NCBI RefSeq assembly: GCF_000337195.1 | Contig: NZ_AOID01000033.1 | Location: 22,727 to 86,726 of the forward strand | Direction of reading: 5' to 3' | Source of the DNA: Natrinema versiforme JCM 10478 | Lineage (GTDB): Archaea > Halobacteriota > Halobacteria > Halobacteriales > Natrialbaceae | Length of the DNA stretch: 64,000 bases | Part shown: positions 9,250-17,929 of the stretch, one piece after another | How the letters are laid out: every line of letters begins with the position of its first letter | Position numbering within the stretch: the first letter of the stretch is position 1 | Made by a program: the position numbers and the translations under genes | Notes under the pieces: model-generated | What the model was told of the DNA's origin: nothing | The model's input: only the letters and a program-made list of their open reading frames with translations | Databases searched by the model: none

Positions 9250-9440
9250 GCGCTCGAGATGTCCACGGGCGGCGCTGTAAACGTTTGGTGCAGATCGCGA
9301 CTCGCCATCAGCGGCTCAAGAAAACCTATCGAGGCCGTTTCCCGGCCGAATACGGCCTCCTACGTGCCGACTGCGTCGACACCCTGCGTCTGCAGCGTGG
9401 CCCGACTTGCCGGTCGCGACACAACGACTACGAACGGACG

Positions 9441-9635
9441 ATGGCACCTCTCAACAGGAACTCGGCGAAGAAGCTCAGCATCGTATCGACGGTACTCGAC
9501 GCCGCGATGGCGTTCCGGCGCGGGCAGCGAAAGAGCGGGCTCCTCCTCCTCGTCGCGGCCGCGCTTTCCTCTCGCGTCCCCGGCATCGGGACGGCCGTCT
9601 CGCTGTTCCTCAGAATCGTTCGACGGCTCCGATAA
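9441..9635 (+). CDS. small basic hypothetical protein (64 aa)
   Basis: 64 residues starting MAPLNRNSAKKLSIV, with one hydrophobic segment (LLLLVAAALS) and many Arg/Lys, unusual for a haloarchaeal soluble protein but normal for a small membrane-associated one. The stop at 9635 is 11 bases before the next ATG, so it is probably cotranscribed with the membrane protein at 9647. No family recognised. Confidence 0.55.
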   Translation: MAPLNRNSAKKLSIVSTVLDAAMAFRRGQRKSGLLLLVAAALSSRVPGIGTAVSLFLRIVRRLR

Positions 9636-9646
9636 CTCGAGCGACC

Positions 9647-10234
9647 ATGGTCGACGTTACCGGGCATCTCGGAATGGCGCTGTTGTTCGCCGCGCCGGCG
9701 TGGGCGGTCTGGGGCCGACGCGGTTCGCTCGGGTTTACGGCCTTCGCGTTAGTGACGGCGATGCTCCCCGATACCGATCTGGCGCTTCGACACGCGCTCC
9801 CGATAACCCACCACGGGATCACCCACACTGTCCTCTTCGTCGTCCTGGCGAGCGTTCTCGCTGGAACCGTCGCGGCCCGGTATCTCACTGGCTGGTTCAA
9901 CGCCAATCGCCGGATCCGAAGCACCGAAATCGCGAGCGAGACGGTGTTCGTCTTCGCGACGGGCGGACTACTCACCGGCGGGATCAGTCACCTGTTCGCG
10001 GACCTCCTCTCGGCACCGGACATCGCAGCGCCGCTCTCGCCGTTCTGGCCGGTCTATTCCGAACCGGTGATCATCGACGTCATCTACTACGATTCGCCGG
10101 TGTGGAACTTCGGCCTGTTCGCCGTCGCTATCGGTCTCCACTTGGTACTCGTCCGATACGACCGCTACCCGCTCGAGACCCGCTACCGGATCGGTGCCAC
10201 CGAGGACTCGCAGCATCGCGCGAGCGACGACTAA
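9647..10234 (+). CDS. YdjM-like (DUF457-type) membrane metal-dependent hydrolase
   Basis: 195-residue integral membrane protein with about four to five helices. The features of the LexA-regulated YdjM / DUF457 family are present: an early GHLGMAL motif, an Asp pair after the second helix (AMLPDTDLA), and HHGITHTV, an HxxxTH-like motif, followed later by GISHLFADLLS. The conserved His/Asp suggest a membrane metal-dependent hydrolase, possibly acting on phospholipids. This is known for the fold only by analogy. Probably cotranscribed with the preceding 64-residue gene. Confidence 0.75.
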   Translation: MVDVTGHLGMALLFAAPAWAVWGRRGSLGFTAFALVTAMLPDTDLALRHALPITHHGITHTVLFVVLASVLAGTVAARYLTGWFNANRRIRSTEIASETVFVFATGGLLTGGISHLFADLLSAPDIAAPLSPFWPVYSEPVIIDVIYYDSPVWNFGLFAVAIGLHLVLVRYDRYPLETRYRIGATEDSQHRASDD

Positions 10235-10314
10235 AACCGAGCGCCCGACTCGTCCGCGACGGCGAGAAAATAGTGCCGGCGATCGATCGCTCCCGTTGTG
10301 CGACAACGATTCCT

Positions 10315-11043
10315 TCAGCCCTCGAGTTCGAACGGCTCGTCGGCCTCGAGGACGTGAACGTCGGCGTCATTACCCGTGCCGCGGACTTCGCTGGCGAAGT
10401 CCTCGGGGTCCTGCTCGATCGGCGGGAAAGTGTCGTAGTGCTGCGGGAACGCGTGGTCGACGTCAAGCCAGTCGACGGCGATGGCGGCCTGCTGGGGCCC
10501 CATCGTGAAGTGGTCGCCGATCGGGACGATCGCCGCGTCGGGCTCGAGGTAGGGACCGATCACGTCTTTCATCTCGCTCATCAGGCTGGTGTCGCCGGCG
10601 TTGTAGATCGTCGTCGACTCCTCGTCTACGATCTGGGTGGGCTTCGTGTCGGAGATGACGAACCCGGCCGGCATGCCGGCGCTTTTGTCGTTTTCCGTCA
10701 TGATCCCGTTCGTGTGGTCCGCACGGGTCATGGTGACGTAGGCGTCGCCGCACTCGACGGTGCCGCCGAGGTTCATCCCCATCCCACCGACGGCGTCCTC
10801 GAAGCCGAACTCGTCCTCGCAATAGGAGACGAGTTCCGGCGTCGCGACCAGCGTCGCATCCGAGAACTCGCCCGCGTGTGCGATGTGGTCGGCATGGCCG
10901 TGTGTCAACAGGACGTAATCCGGCGTGTCGATGTCCGCCGGCTCGAGGTCGGTTTGCGGATTGTCGAAGAACGGGTCGATCAGCAGCTCGGTCTCCCCCA
11001 CGGTGACGTGCCACGTCGAGTGGCCGTACCAAGTAAGTTCCAT
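10315..11043 (-). CDS. UPF0173 metal-dependent hydrolase (MBL fold)
   Basis: 242-residue cytoplasmic MBL-fold protein of the UPF0173 family. It begins with the family signature [13 protein letters not shown], then LIDPFFDNP, the metal motif [13 protein letters not shown], and later [12 protein letters not shown] and [10 protein letters not shown], which are all diagnostic. Members are uncharacterised zinc hydrolases. The ATG at 11041-11043 gives the family start; the extension upstream is Arg-rich. A TTTTATG-type box at 11071-11079 on the minus strand lies about 30 bases upstream. Confidence 0.9.
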   Translation of the reverse strand: MELTWYGHSTWHVTVGETELLIDPFFDNPQTDLEPADIDTPDYVLLTHGHADHIAHAGEFSDATLVATPELVSYCEDEFGFEDAVGGMGMNLGGTVECGDAYVTMTRADHTNGIMTENDKSAGMPAGFVISDTKPTQIVDEESTTIYNAGDTSLMSEMKDVIGPYLEPDAAIVPIGDHFTMGPQQAAIAVDWLDVDHAFPQHYDTFPPIEQDPEDFASEVRGTGNDADVHVLEADEPFELEG

Positions 11044-11070
11044 AGCACCTGCGTGGTTGGGGCGAATCCA

Positions 11071-11079
11071 CCATAAAAG
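11071..11079 (-). promoter_or_regulatory. TATA-like box for UPF0173 hydrolase
   Basis: Reading on the minus strand the bases give CTTTTATGG, about 30 bases before the ATG at 11043. Good leaderless-promoter spacing. Confidence 0.45.
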
Positions 11080-11394
11080 TGGGCGGGGCAACCGTCCGCT
11101 CGTCTGCTCGCCGACCGCGTTCGACCGTCCCCGCTGTCCGTAACGGCTGCTTGACGGCCCTCGTCGGACATGTACTATCACCAACGCTTATACGTCAGGT
11201 CCGGAAACGAGAAGATGCCGCAAGCGAACTGACACACCACGCATGCGGTCGGGAACCTCCCGTTTCGCCGCGATGAATCGCTGTCGGTACTGTGATCGTC
11301 TCCGGACCCCCGTGACCACCACTTGGCAATCCACCACTGCGGGAATCCACGGCGTTCCGCCGGCAGCCACCGTCCGTGACGGCGATGCCGTGCC
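11080..11394. other. intergenic region between divergent genes; stray promoter-like box
   Basis: About 315 bases without a credible gene. One TATA-like element (CTTATACG, 11186-11193) has no convincing frame downstream. A frame at 11243-11557 contains a CRYCDR pattern but is otherwise Arg/Thr rich and overlaps the next gene, so it is not accepted. Confidence 0.5.
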
Positions 11395-11403
11395 GTTTTT
11401 TAC
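11395..11403 (+). promoter_or_regulatory. TATA-like box for the 87-aa gene
   Basis: GTTTTTTAC centred about 25 bases before the ATG at 11424, favouring that start over the inner ATG at 11451. Confidence 0.4.
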
Positions 11404-11423
11404 CCGGGGCCCGTACGCCGACT

Positions 11424-11687
11424 ATGCTCGCACTCACGCTCGAGGAGTTCATGGTAGAGCTAAACGACGGCGCGATCAAGAACGTCGGCCCGAACAACAA
11501 GGCGGCGACGGTCAAGCTGTTCGATGTCGACAGCGCCGAGGCGCGGGAGTTCGGTGATAAACGCGTCAAACTCGTCTTCGAAGACGAGGACGACAACGAA
11601 ATCCAAGTTTCGCTGTTCCCGGAGGACGTCCGGTCGCTCGTCGACGATATCGAGTCGCTCGAGGAAGACTCGCCCGTTTTCGAGTGA
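11424..11687 (+). CDS. acidic hypothetical protein (87 aa)
   Basis: 87 residues, pI clearly acidic. A strand-rich core (AATVKLFDVDSAEAREF, VKLVFEDEDDNEIQVSLF) ends in an acidic helix. It looks like a conserved haloarchaeal single-domain protein, but I know no function. The start is set by the upstream box; an alternative ATG at 11451 (MVELNDGAIK) would remove nine residues. Its stop is 90 bases before the next gene, which has its own promoter-like box. Confidence 0.65.
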   Translation: MLALTLEEFMVELNDGAIKNVGPNNKAATVKLFDVDSAEAREFGDKRVKLVFEDEDDNEIQVSLFPEDVRSLVDDIESLEEDSPVFE

Positions 11688-11746
11688 CGGCGGCGCGATA
11701 TCGCCGTTCCGATCCCGATTCGTTTCGCGGACGCATTTCGACAACC

Positions 11747-11753
11747 GTTTTAG
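11747..11753 (+). promoter_or_regulatory. TATA-like box for the DHH-like protein
   Basis: GTTTTAG 26-31 bases upstream of the ATG at 11778. Confidence 0.4.
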
Positions 11754-11777
11754 GGCGAAACCGCTTGGTCCGAGTAG

Positions 11778-13988
11778 ATGGGTAACTGTATCATCTGCGG
11801 CACACCCGTTGACGGCGAGATCTGTCAGAGCCACGAGGAGGATGCCCTTTTCGAATTTCGCGGCACTGCCGCCTCACAGCTCACTCCCGGCCGCTACTAC
11901 CGGGGGACCGTCGACGGTTACGCCGACTTCGGTGTCTTCGTCGACATCGGAGACCACGTCACCGGCCTGTTGCATCGAAGCGAACTCGACCAACGACTCG
12001 AAAGTCTCGACTGGGAGCCGGGCGACGACGTCTACGTCCAAGTGCTCGACGTTCGGGACAACGGCAACGTCGACCTCGGCTGGTCGATCCGCCAGCGCGA
12101 ACGCGAGTTCCGCGGCAAACTGATCGAGACGGCAGACGACGAGTTCCGACCCGAGGAGTTCGGGGACGACGCCGACGAGCGCTCCGCCGAGACGTCCGAG
12201 TCCTCCGAGCCCTCCGAGGAGTCGACGACCGACTCGGAGACTGAGAGCGAGCAGGAACTCACCGACGACCGGGCCACGAAAGCCGGCGAGTTGCAGGCGG
12301 CCGCCGAGGAGACCGAGCCCGACTCGGAGACGGACACCGTCGACGAGCAGCCCGCGGCCGCGGAAACCGCTGGCACCGTCACGAGCAGCGGCTCCGTCGC
12401 GACCGAGTCCGCCGCCGCCTCGACGCCCGCGACCGACGACGCCGCCGACGCCGAGCCGGACGCCGAATCGGAGCCCGCGCTCAAACGAACGACCATCGAA
12501 GCCATCGAGAACCAGGTCGGCAGCGTCGTCCGCCTCGAGGGCGAGATCACCGGCGTCCGCCAGACCAGCGGCCCGACGGTCTTCGAACTGACCGACGAAA
12601 CCGGCAGCGTCGAGTGTGCGGCCTTCGAGGAAGCCGGCGTTCGCGCCTACCCCGAAGTCGAGGTCGACGACGTTGTCGTCCTCGAGGGCGAGGTCGAACA
12701 CCACCACGGCGACCTGCAGGTCGAGACCGAATCCCTCGAGATCCTCGAGGGTGAGGACCGTGAGACGGTCGTCGACCGCCTCGAAAGCGCGATCGAACGC
12801 GAGGCTCGACCGGCCGACGTCGCGCCGCTTGCCGACCACGAAGCGGTGGCAGCTGTCGAGGACAACATCGCCGACGCAGCGACCGCGATCCGCCGGGCCG
12901 TCATGGAAGCACGTCCTGTCGTCGTCCGCCACGGCGCGACCGCCGACGGCTACGTCGCCGGTGCGGCCATCGAGCGCGCCGTGCTCCCGCTGATCCGCGA
13001 GAAACACACCCGCGAGGACGCGGAGTACCACTACTTCGAGCGCCGCCCGCTCGACGGCCGCGTCTACGACATGGACGCCGCCACCAGCGACGTCACCTCG
13101 ATGCTCGAGGCCCGCGACCGACACGGCGAGCAACTGCCGCTCGTCGTCCTCGTCGACGCCGGCTCGACCGTCGAGTCCACCGACGGCTACGAGCTGCTCT
13201 CGCTGTACGACGCCGACGCGGTCGTCATCGACGACAGCCGAGCGGACGACGAGATCGCCGACGCGGTCGACGTCGCCGTCGCCCCGTCGCTCGCCGGTGC
13301 CGACGTCGCAGACATCACCTCGACCGCGCTGGCGACCAACGTCGCCGCCCACGTCAACGACGACGTCCGCGACGACTTAGAGCACCTCCCCGCGGTCAGC
13401 TACTGGGAGAACACGCCCGCGGACTACCTCGAGCTCGCCACCGAGGCCGGCTACGACGAAACCGGCGTCTCCGAACGGCGCGAAGCCGTCGCGCTCGAGG
13501 CCTACTACCAGTCATACAAGGACAAACGCGAACTCATCATCGACCTGCTGTTCGACGACAACGGCGATCTGGCCGCTCACGTCTCCGAACAGTTCCGCGA
13601 CAAACTCGAGACCGAACTCGAGACAGCGCGGGAGAACCTCTCCGTCCGCGGCGTCGACGGCGTCACCGTCTCCGTGCTCGACACGGACGCCTTCACGCAC
13701 CGGTACAACTTCCCGACGACGATCCTGCTGCTGGACGCGCTCCACCGGAGCGAGCGCGACCGAGCGGACCCGCCGTTCGTCACGCTCGGCGTCGGCGACG
13801 ACGAACTCCACGTCCGCGCGACCGACCCCGTCAACGTCCGCGATCTCGGCGACGCGATCGCCGAAGCGGTTCCGAACGGCGGCGTCAGCGTCGTCGGCGG
13901 CCGCGACGGTCACGTCGAGTTCCTGCCCGGCGAACGCGACGCAGTTCGTGAAGCCGCACTCGAGGCGCTCGGCGAGACGCTCGCGTAA
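11778..13988 (+). CDS. Zn-finger/S1/OB-fold/DHH-like nucleic-acid protein (COG1107 type)
   Basis: 736 residues in four parts. At the N-terminus is a small zinc knuckle (C4, C7, C16, H19). An S1 RNA-binding domain is at about 35-105 (YRGTVDGYADFGVFVDIG). A long acidic Ser/Thr/Glu disordered linker spans about 120-235. A tRNA-anticodon-type OB fold is at about 245-320 (VRLEGEITGV, FELTDETGSVECAAF). The last 380 residues follow the RecJ-like DHH plan. The catalytic motifs are eroded: motif I reads RHGATADGY (residue ~381), motif II VLVDAGST (~457), and the DHH position reads IDDSRADD (~481). Archaeal members are called RecJ-like exonucleases; activity of this copy is doubtful. It may act as a Cdc45/GINS-associated or RNA-binding scaffold (inference). 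Confidence 0.8.
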   Translation: MGNCIICGTPVDGEICQSHEEDALFEFRGTAASQLTPGRYYRGTVDGYADFGVFVDIGDHVTGLLHRSELDQRLESLDWEPGDDVYVQVLDVRDNGNVDLGWSIRQREREFRGKLIETADDEFRPEEFGDDADERSAETSESSEPSEESTTDSETESEQELTDDRATKAGELQAAAEETEPDSETDTVDEQPAAAETAGTVTSSGSVATESAAASTPATDDAADAEPDAESEPALKRTTIEAIENQVGSVVRLEGEITGVRQTSGPTVFELTDETGSVECAAFEEAGVRAYPEVEVDDVVVLEGEVEHHHGDLQVETESLEILEGEDRETVVDRLESAIEREARPADVAPLADHEAVAAVEDNIADAATAIRRAVMEARPVVVRHGATADGYVAGAAIERAVLPLIREKHTREDAEYHYFERRPLDGRVYDMDAATSDVTSMLEARDRHGEQLPLVVLVDAGSTVESTDGYELLSLYDADAVVIDDSRADDEIADAVDVAVAPSLAGADVADITSTALATNVAAHVNDDVRDDLEHLPAVSYWENTPADYLELATEAGYDETGVSERREAVALEAYYQSYKDKRELIIDLLFDDNGDLAAHVSEQFRDKLETELETARENLSVRGVDGVTVSVLDTDAFTHRYNFPTTILLLDALHRSERDRADPPFVTLGVGDDELHVRATDPVNVRDLGDAIAEAVPNGGVSVVGGRDGHVEFLPGERDAVREAALEALGETLA

Positions 13989-14072
13989 GACTCGCTCTTC
14001 CTCCGTCGTCCGTAGACTGCGTAGCGGCAGCGCCGTCACGTCTGCCCCGGTTGCTCGGGGTCCTCGACCGAT

Positions 14073-14082
14073 AAGGTATATC
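14073..14082 (+). promoter_or_regulatory. TATA box for second SHOCT gene
   Basis: AAGGTATATC, a clear TATA element 26-35 bases before the ATG at 14108. Confidence 0.5.
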
Positions 14083-14107
14083 TGATATCCGATCGACAGT
14101 TCCGACT

Positions 14108-14614
14108 ATGGATACGACCGGGGAGGACGACCGTCACCGTGATGACGGCCCGTGGACTCGGCTTCGCGAGAACGCGACCGGGATCGCGTCACTGCTCGTG
14201 ACCGGGCTTTGGCTCGGCGGTTTGCTCGCCGATCAATCGTGGTGGCTCCCGGTGTTGGTCGTCGGGTACGCCGCTGTCCTACCGCTGGTCGCGATCCTCT
14301 TCGGCGACGAGGACGATCGCCGGCAGTGGGCCGGCGACGCCGCGGATACCGACGAGTCGGCGACAAAGTCGGACGCCGAGACCGCCGCCGAACCCGCTTC
14401 CGACACACGCGACGCACTCGAGACCCTTCGCGAACGCTACGCCGCCGGCGAGTTGACCGACGAGCAGTTCGAGCGCAAACTCGAGCGACTGCTGGACACG
14501 GAGACGCTCGAGGACGCCGAAGAGTGGACTCGAGCGCGAAAGGGGGATCGCGAATGGGATCGGGGCCGAGACCGCGACCGAGACGGGACTCGAGAGCCGG
14601 AGTTCGAACGCTGA
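14108..14614 (+). CDS. SHOCT domain membrane protein
   Basis: 168 residues. Two membrane helices at about 22-65 (ITS-like SLLVTGLWLGGLL then VLVVGYAAVLPLVAIL), an acidic Asp/Ala linker, a SHOCT motif at about 100-125 (LRERYAAGELTDEQFERKLERLL) and an extremely charged tail with alternating Asp/Arg. Same plan as the gene at 1892, so they are paralogues. It converges on mnhG with no intergenic base between the stops (14614/14615). Confidence 0.75.
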   Translation: MDTTGEDDRHRDDGPWTRLRENATGIASLLVTGLWLGGLLADQSWWLPVLVVGYAAVLPLVAILFGDEDDRRQWAGDAADTDESATKSDAETAAEPASDTRDALETLRERYAAGELTDEQFERKLERLLDTETLEDAEEWTRARKGDREWDRGRDRDRDGTREPEFER

Positions 14615-14989
14615 TCAGTCGTCGGTCGGCTCGGCCTCGTCCGATCGCTCGGCGCGGTCGGGGCGCTCGACTGCCGACGGGTCGGGCCACGTGACGCTCC
14701 CGAGGAAGGGAATCCCGATCCGCTCGGCGGCGCGGGCGATCATGTGTGCGCCGGTCGGGACCGTCAGGAAGAGGAAGACGATCCCGATGAGCGCGGTCAG
14801 GCCCTCGGAACCGGGGCCGAACTCGACGAAGCCGGCGAGGAAGATCGCGGCGGTGCCGAGCGTCGTCGGCTTGCTCGTGGCGTGCATCCGGTTGTAGACG
14901 TTCGGCAGCCGCAACAGGCCGACCGTGCCGACGGTCAGGAAGAAGACGCCGACGACGATCAGCGCGATGATGACGACGGTCTGGATCAT
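14615..14989 (-). CDS. mnhG: Mrp-type Na+/H+ antiporter subunit G
   Basis: 124 residues with three membrane helices and the MnhG/PhaG signature (VGLLRLPNVYNRMHATSKPTTLG). The acidic C-terminal tail is a haloarchaeal addition. It is the last gene of the Mrp operon and overlaps mnhF by 4 bases. The multi-subunit complex exchanges cytoplasmic Na+ for H+ and supports pH and salt homeostasis. Confidence 0.92.
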   Translation of the reverse strand: MIQTVVIIALIVVGVFFLTVGTVGLLRLPNVYNRMHATSKPTTLGTAAIFLAGFVEFGPGSEGLTALIGIVFLFLTVPTGAHMIARAAERIGIPFLGSVTWPDPSAVERPDRAERSDEAEPTDD

Positions 14990-15276
14990 TCGATCACCTC
15001 GCCGTCGGTGACGAACTTGGCGACGGCGACGGTGGCGATAAAGCCGATGATCGCGAGCACGAGGCTCACGGTGATAAAGAGGCCGCGATCGGTCAGAAGC
15101 GCGAACAGGACCGCGATCGCGACGACGTTCGTGGCGATGGCGTCCAGCGCGACCACGCGGTCGGGGTTCGTCGGCCCGCGGATCACGCGGTAGCCACAGA
15201 GGACACAGAGGCCGCTGACGAGAACCAACGCGGCCCGGATCGCCGTCTCGAGGACGGCGGGATCGCTCTCAGTCAT
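14986..15276 (-). CDS. mnhF: Mrp-type Na+/H+ antiporter subunit F
   Basis: 96 residues, three membrane helices, with the subunit F signature RVIRGPTNPDRVVALDAIATNVV. It overlaps mnhE by 8 bases and mnhG by 4, indicating translational coupling. A small subunit of the membrane complex. Confidence 0.92.
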   Translation of the reverse strand: MTESDPAVLETAIRAALVLVSGLCVLCGYRVIRGPTNPDRVVALDAIATNVVAIAVLFALLTDRGLFITVSLVLAIIGFIATVAVAKFVTDGEVIE

Positions 15277-15874
15277 CGTCGTTACCTCCGCGTTGGCCGC
15301 CCGTGGTACTGTCTCTTTCCCCGCCGGAGACGACGATTTCCGGCGGCGGGTCCGCGGGCGAGGCGTCCTCGTTGAACAGCTCGAGGGCGTAATCTTCCCA
15401 CGTGCGGATCGGTTCGGCGATCGCCTCGGGGTCGCGGCCGTTGACGCCGTGGACGTACAGCGCGTTCGTCTCGTCGTCGTAGTCGAGCGTCACCGTCCCG
15501 GGCGTGATCGTGATGCTATTGGCGATGACGGTGATCGCGATATCGGATTCGACCCGGAGCGGGACCAGAATCACTTCGGGTTCGATCGGCATCCCCGGCG
15601 AGAGCACGCGGTAGGCGACATCGAGGTTGGCCCGCAGGAGTTCCCAGATGAACGCGCCGAGGTAGAGCCCGGCGTAGGGAAGCGCCCGAACCCCGCGCCC
15701 GATGTCGACGTACTTGCCGTACAGCCGCCGGAAGACGAACGCGACCGGCAGGCCGACGAGCAGCCCCGCGAGCAGGCCCCGGACGAGCGAGATCGGCGTC
15801 AGCGGCATGCCGCGGACGAACACCCATAGAACCGCGAAGATGACGCCGACGACCGGCCACGTGCGCACCCGCAT
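15269..15874 (-). CDS. mnhE: Mrp-type Na+/H+ antiporter subunit E
   Basis: 201 residues. Early membrane helices, then the conserved subunit E stretch (YLGAFIWELLRANLDVAYRVLSP) and the soluble domain with ITITPGTVTLDY. A Ser/Gly/Asp-rich tail of about 25 residues extends beyond the family core. Its start touches the mnhD stop at 15874. Confidence 0.92.
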   Translation of the reverse strand: MRVRTWPVVGVIFAVLWVFVRGMPLTPISLVRGLLAGLLVGLPVAFVFRRLYGKYVDIGRGVRALPYAGLYLGAFIWELLRANLDVAYRVLSPGMPIEPEVILVPLRVESDIAITVIANSITITPGTVTLDYDDETNALYVHGVNGRDPEAIAEPIRTWEDYALELFNEDASPADPPPEIVVSGGERDSTTGGQRGGNDDD

Positions 15875-17523
15875 CAGTGCTCACCCCCGCTCGAGCCGAG
15901 CAGATCGTCGGCGGCCTGCGGATCGACGGCGTCGACGTAGCCCTCAGAGTCGAGCGCCGCCTCCGCAGCGGTTTGCGCGAACTCGTAGACGGGCTCGAAG
16001 CCGACGCCGACGCCGACGATCGCCGTCGCGAGGACGACGAGGACGGCCACCTGTACGGGATCGACCGTCGCCGCCTCCACGGCGGGGGTCCGGGCACCCC
16101 AGAAGCTCCGATTCCACAGGCGGGTCGCGTAGGCGATGGTCAACAGCGACCCGGCGAGCAGGAGGACGATCGCGGGGCCGTTCCCCGCTCGAGCGGCGGC
16201 GTCGAAGACGAGGAACTTGCCGAAAAAGCCCGAGAGCGGCGGGATACCGACGAGCGCGAGCGAGGCGATGAAGACCGCGATCGCCAGCGGTGGCGACCGG
16301 CTCGCGAGCCCGCCGAGGTCGTTGAGGCGGCTCGTCCCTGTCGCGGCCCTGACCGTCCCGACCGCGAGGAAGAGCAGCCCCTTCGCCAGCGTGTGGTTGA
16401 GCGCGAACACCAACGCGGCGATGATGGCGAACCGGCGCAGCTCCGGGCTGGCCGTCGTCGCCGCGATCGCGACCGGGATCGCGATGAACCCGACCTGCCC
16501 GATGCTCGAGTAGGCGAAGACGCCCTCCATGGAGTCGCGGCCGACGGCCCCGATGCCGCCGAGGAGGATGCTGGCGGTGCCCATGACGAACAGCGCCGCG
16601 CCGACGAACGGCAGCGGCGAGTCGCCCGCGATCGCGGCGTCGATGACCGGCAGCGGGAGGTCGACGGCGACCTCCGCGCCGGCGAAGACGGTAAAGGAGA
16701 GTCGGATGATGGCGTAGATCCCGACCTTTTTCGTCGCGCCGGCCAGCAGGGCGGTGATCTGGGGCGGCGCGGCCCGGTAGGCGGTCGGGATCCAGAACTG
16801 GAAGGGGACCAGCCCGGCCTTGATCGCGAACACCGACAGGAGCAGGCCGAGCAGGCCGACGACGGGCACGGGCTCGAGGCCGTAGGCAGCCGGGTCGGCG
16901 AGGCGCTGGGCCAGATCGGCCATGTTGAGCGTGCCGGTCGTCGCGTAGATGCCGCCGACGCCCAGCAGGAAGACGGCGCTGGCGAGCAGGTTGAGCGCCA
17001 CGTACCAGAACGCCGCGCGGGTGTGCTGGGGGCCGCCGCTGTAGGCGACGAAGACGTAACTTGCCATCAACATTACTTCGAACCAGACGAAGAGGTTGAA
17101 GAGGTCGCCGGTGAGGAACGCGCCGGTGACCCCCAGCGCGAGGAAGTGAAAGAGCGGGAAGTAGTAGCTGCGCCCCTCGCCGCCGGGGAGGTGTCTGGTC
17201 GAGAAGACCAGCGAGCAGACGCCGAGGATCGCGACCATGGTCAGCATGAACGCCGACAGCCCGTCGGCCACGAGCGTGATGCCGAAGGGGGCCGCCCAGT
17301 CGCCGACCTGATAGGTCGCGATTCCCGGCGCGTCCGGCGCGAGGACGACGTACCAGTCGATGGCGGCCACTGCCACCGCGTAGGCCGCGCCGCCGGCGAG
17401 ACTCACCGCCGCTCGAGCCCGGGGTCGATGGCCGAGCAGGAGCGAGCCGACGGCCGCGATCAGCACGACCAGCATCGGCGCGATCACGAGCTGTGATTCC
17501 GTGCCGACGGGTGGTGCGGTCAT
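15874..17523 (-). CDS. mnhD: Mrp-type Na+/H+ antiporter subunit D
   Basis: 549-residue polytopic protein of the complex I NuoM/N-like antiporter family (Proton_antipo_M). Around 14 hydrophobic segments are apparent. Motifs such as FVWFEVMLMASYVFVAYSG, KAGLVPFQFWIPTAYRAAPPQITALLAG and the charged Lys in the following helix match proton-channel subunits. Together with MnhA it supplies the ion path. Separated from mnhC by 49 bases, the only gap in the operon. Confidence 0.92.
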   Translation of the reverse strand: MTAPPVGTESQLVIAPMLVVLIAAVGSLLLGHRPRARAAVSLAGGAAYAVAVAAIDWYVVLAPDAPGIATYQVGDWAAPFGITLVADGLSAFMLTMVAILGVCSLVFSTRHLPGGEGRSYYFPLFHFLALGVTGAFLTGDLFNLFVWFEVMLMASYVFVAYSGGPQHTRAAFWYVALNLLASAVFLLGVGGIYATTGTLNMADLAQRLADPAAYGLEPVPVVGLLGLLLSVFAIKAGLVPFQFWIPTAYRAAPPQITALLAGATKKVGIYAIIRLSFTVFAGAEVAVDLPLPVIDAAIAGDSPLPFVGAALFVMGTASILLGGIGAVGRDSMEGVFAYSSIGQVGFIAIPVAIAATTASPELRRFAIIAALVFALNHTLAKGLLFLAVGTVRAATGTSRLNDLGGLASRSPPLAIAVFIASLALVGIPPLSGFFGKFLVFDAAARAGNGPAIVLLLAGSLLTIAYATRLWNRSFWGARTPAVEAATVDPVQVAVLVVLATAIVGVGVGFEPVYEFAQTAAEAALDSEGYVDAVDPQAADDLLGSSGGEH

Positions 17524-17572
17524 CGTCGATCACCCGATGCTACTCTCGTCGTCGCCGTCATTGGCTGCGAGT

Positions 17573-17929
17573 TCATCGTTCGCGATCACCGAGTTCCGAA
17601 ACGTCGAGCGTGCCGTGTTCCTCATAGACCCGATACGACAGGACGAGCGCGAACGCGGTCATCCCGAAGCCGATGACGATGGCGGTCAACACGAGCGCCT
17701 GTACCAGCGGATCGGCGGTCGTCGGCACGTGATCGCCGTGGCCCGCCAGAACCGGCACCGAGTCGGCGGTCGCCGGCGCGATGCCGCCCATCGCCAGCAG
17801 GTAGACGTTCGCGGCCTGACTGATGATCGCCAGCCCCCAGACGACCCGGACCAGATCCCGCCGCAGGAGCAGGAAGGTGCCGAGGGCGAAGAGCGCGCCG
17901 ACCGCGGCCGCGAGGACGACCGCGGTCAT
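17573..17929 (-). CDS. mnhC: Mrp-type Na+/H+ antiporter subunit C
   Basis: 118 residues with three helices, homologous to NuoK. The stretch VWGLAIISQAANVYLLAMGG and then PLVQALVLTAIVIGFGMTAFAL are typical. It overlaps mnhB by 4 bases. Complex I-like small subunit of the antiporter. Confidence 0.92.
   Translation of the reverse strand: MTAVVLAAAVGALFALGTFLLLRRDLVRVVWGLAIISQAANVYLLAMGGIAPATADSVPVLAGHGDHVPTTADPLVQALVLTAIVIGFGMTAFALVLSYRVYEEHGTLDVSELGDRER

Noticed and set aside
7849..11076. Open plus-strand frame of 1075 codons
   Set aside because: It runs antisense across the MBL lipoprotein, OsmC and UPF0173 genes. Long antisense frames are expected in GC-rich haloarchaeal DNA, and the protein has no coherent domains.
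11243..11557. 104-codon frame with a CxxC pattern
   Set aside because: Overlaps the well-supported gene at 11424 in another frame and has an Arg-rich tail.
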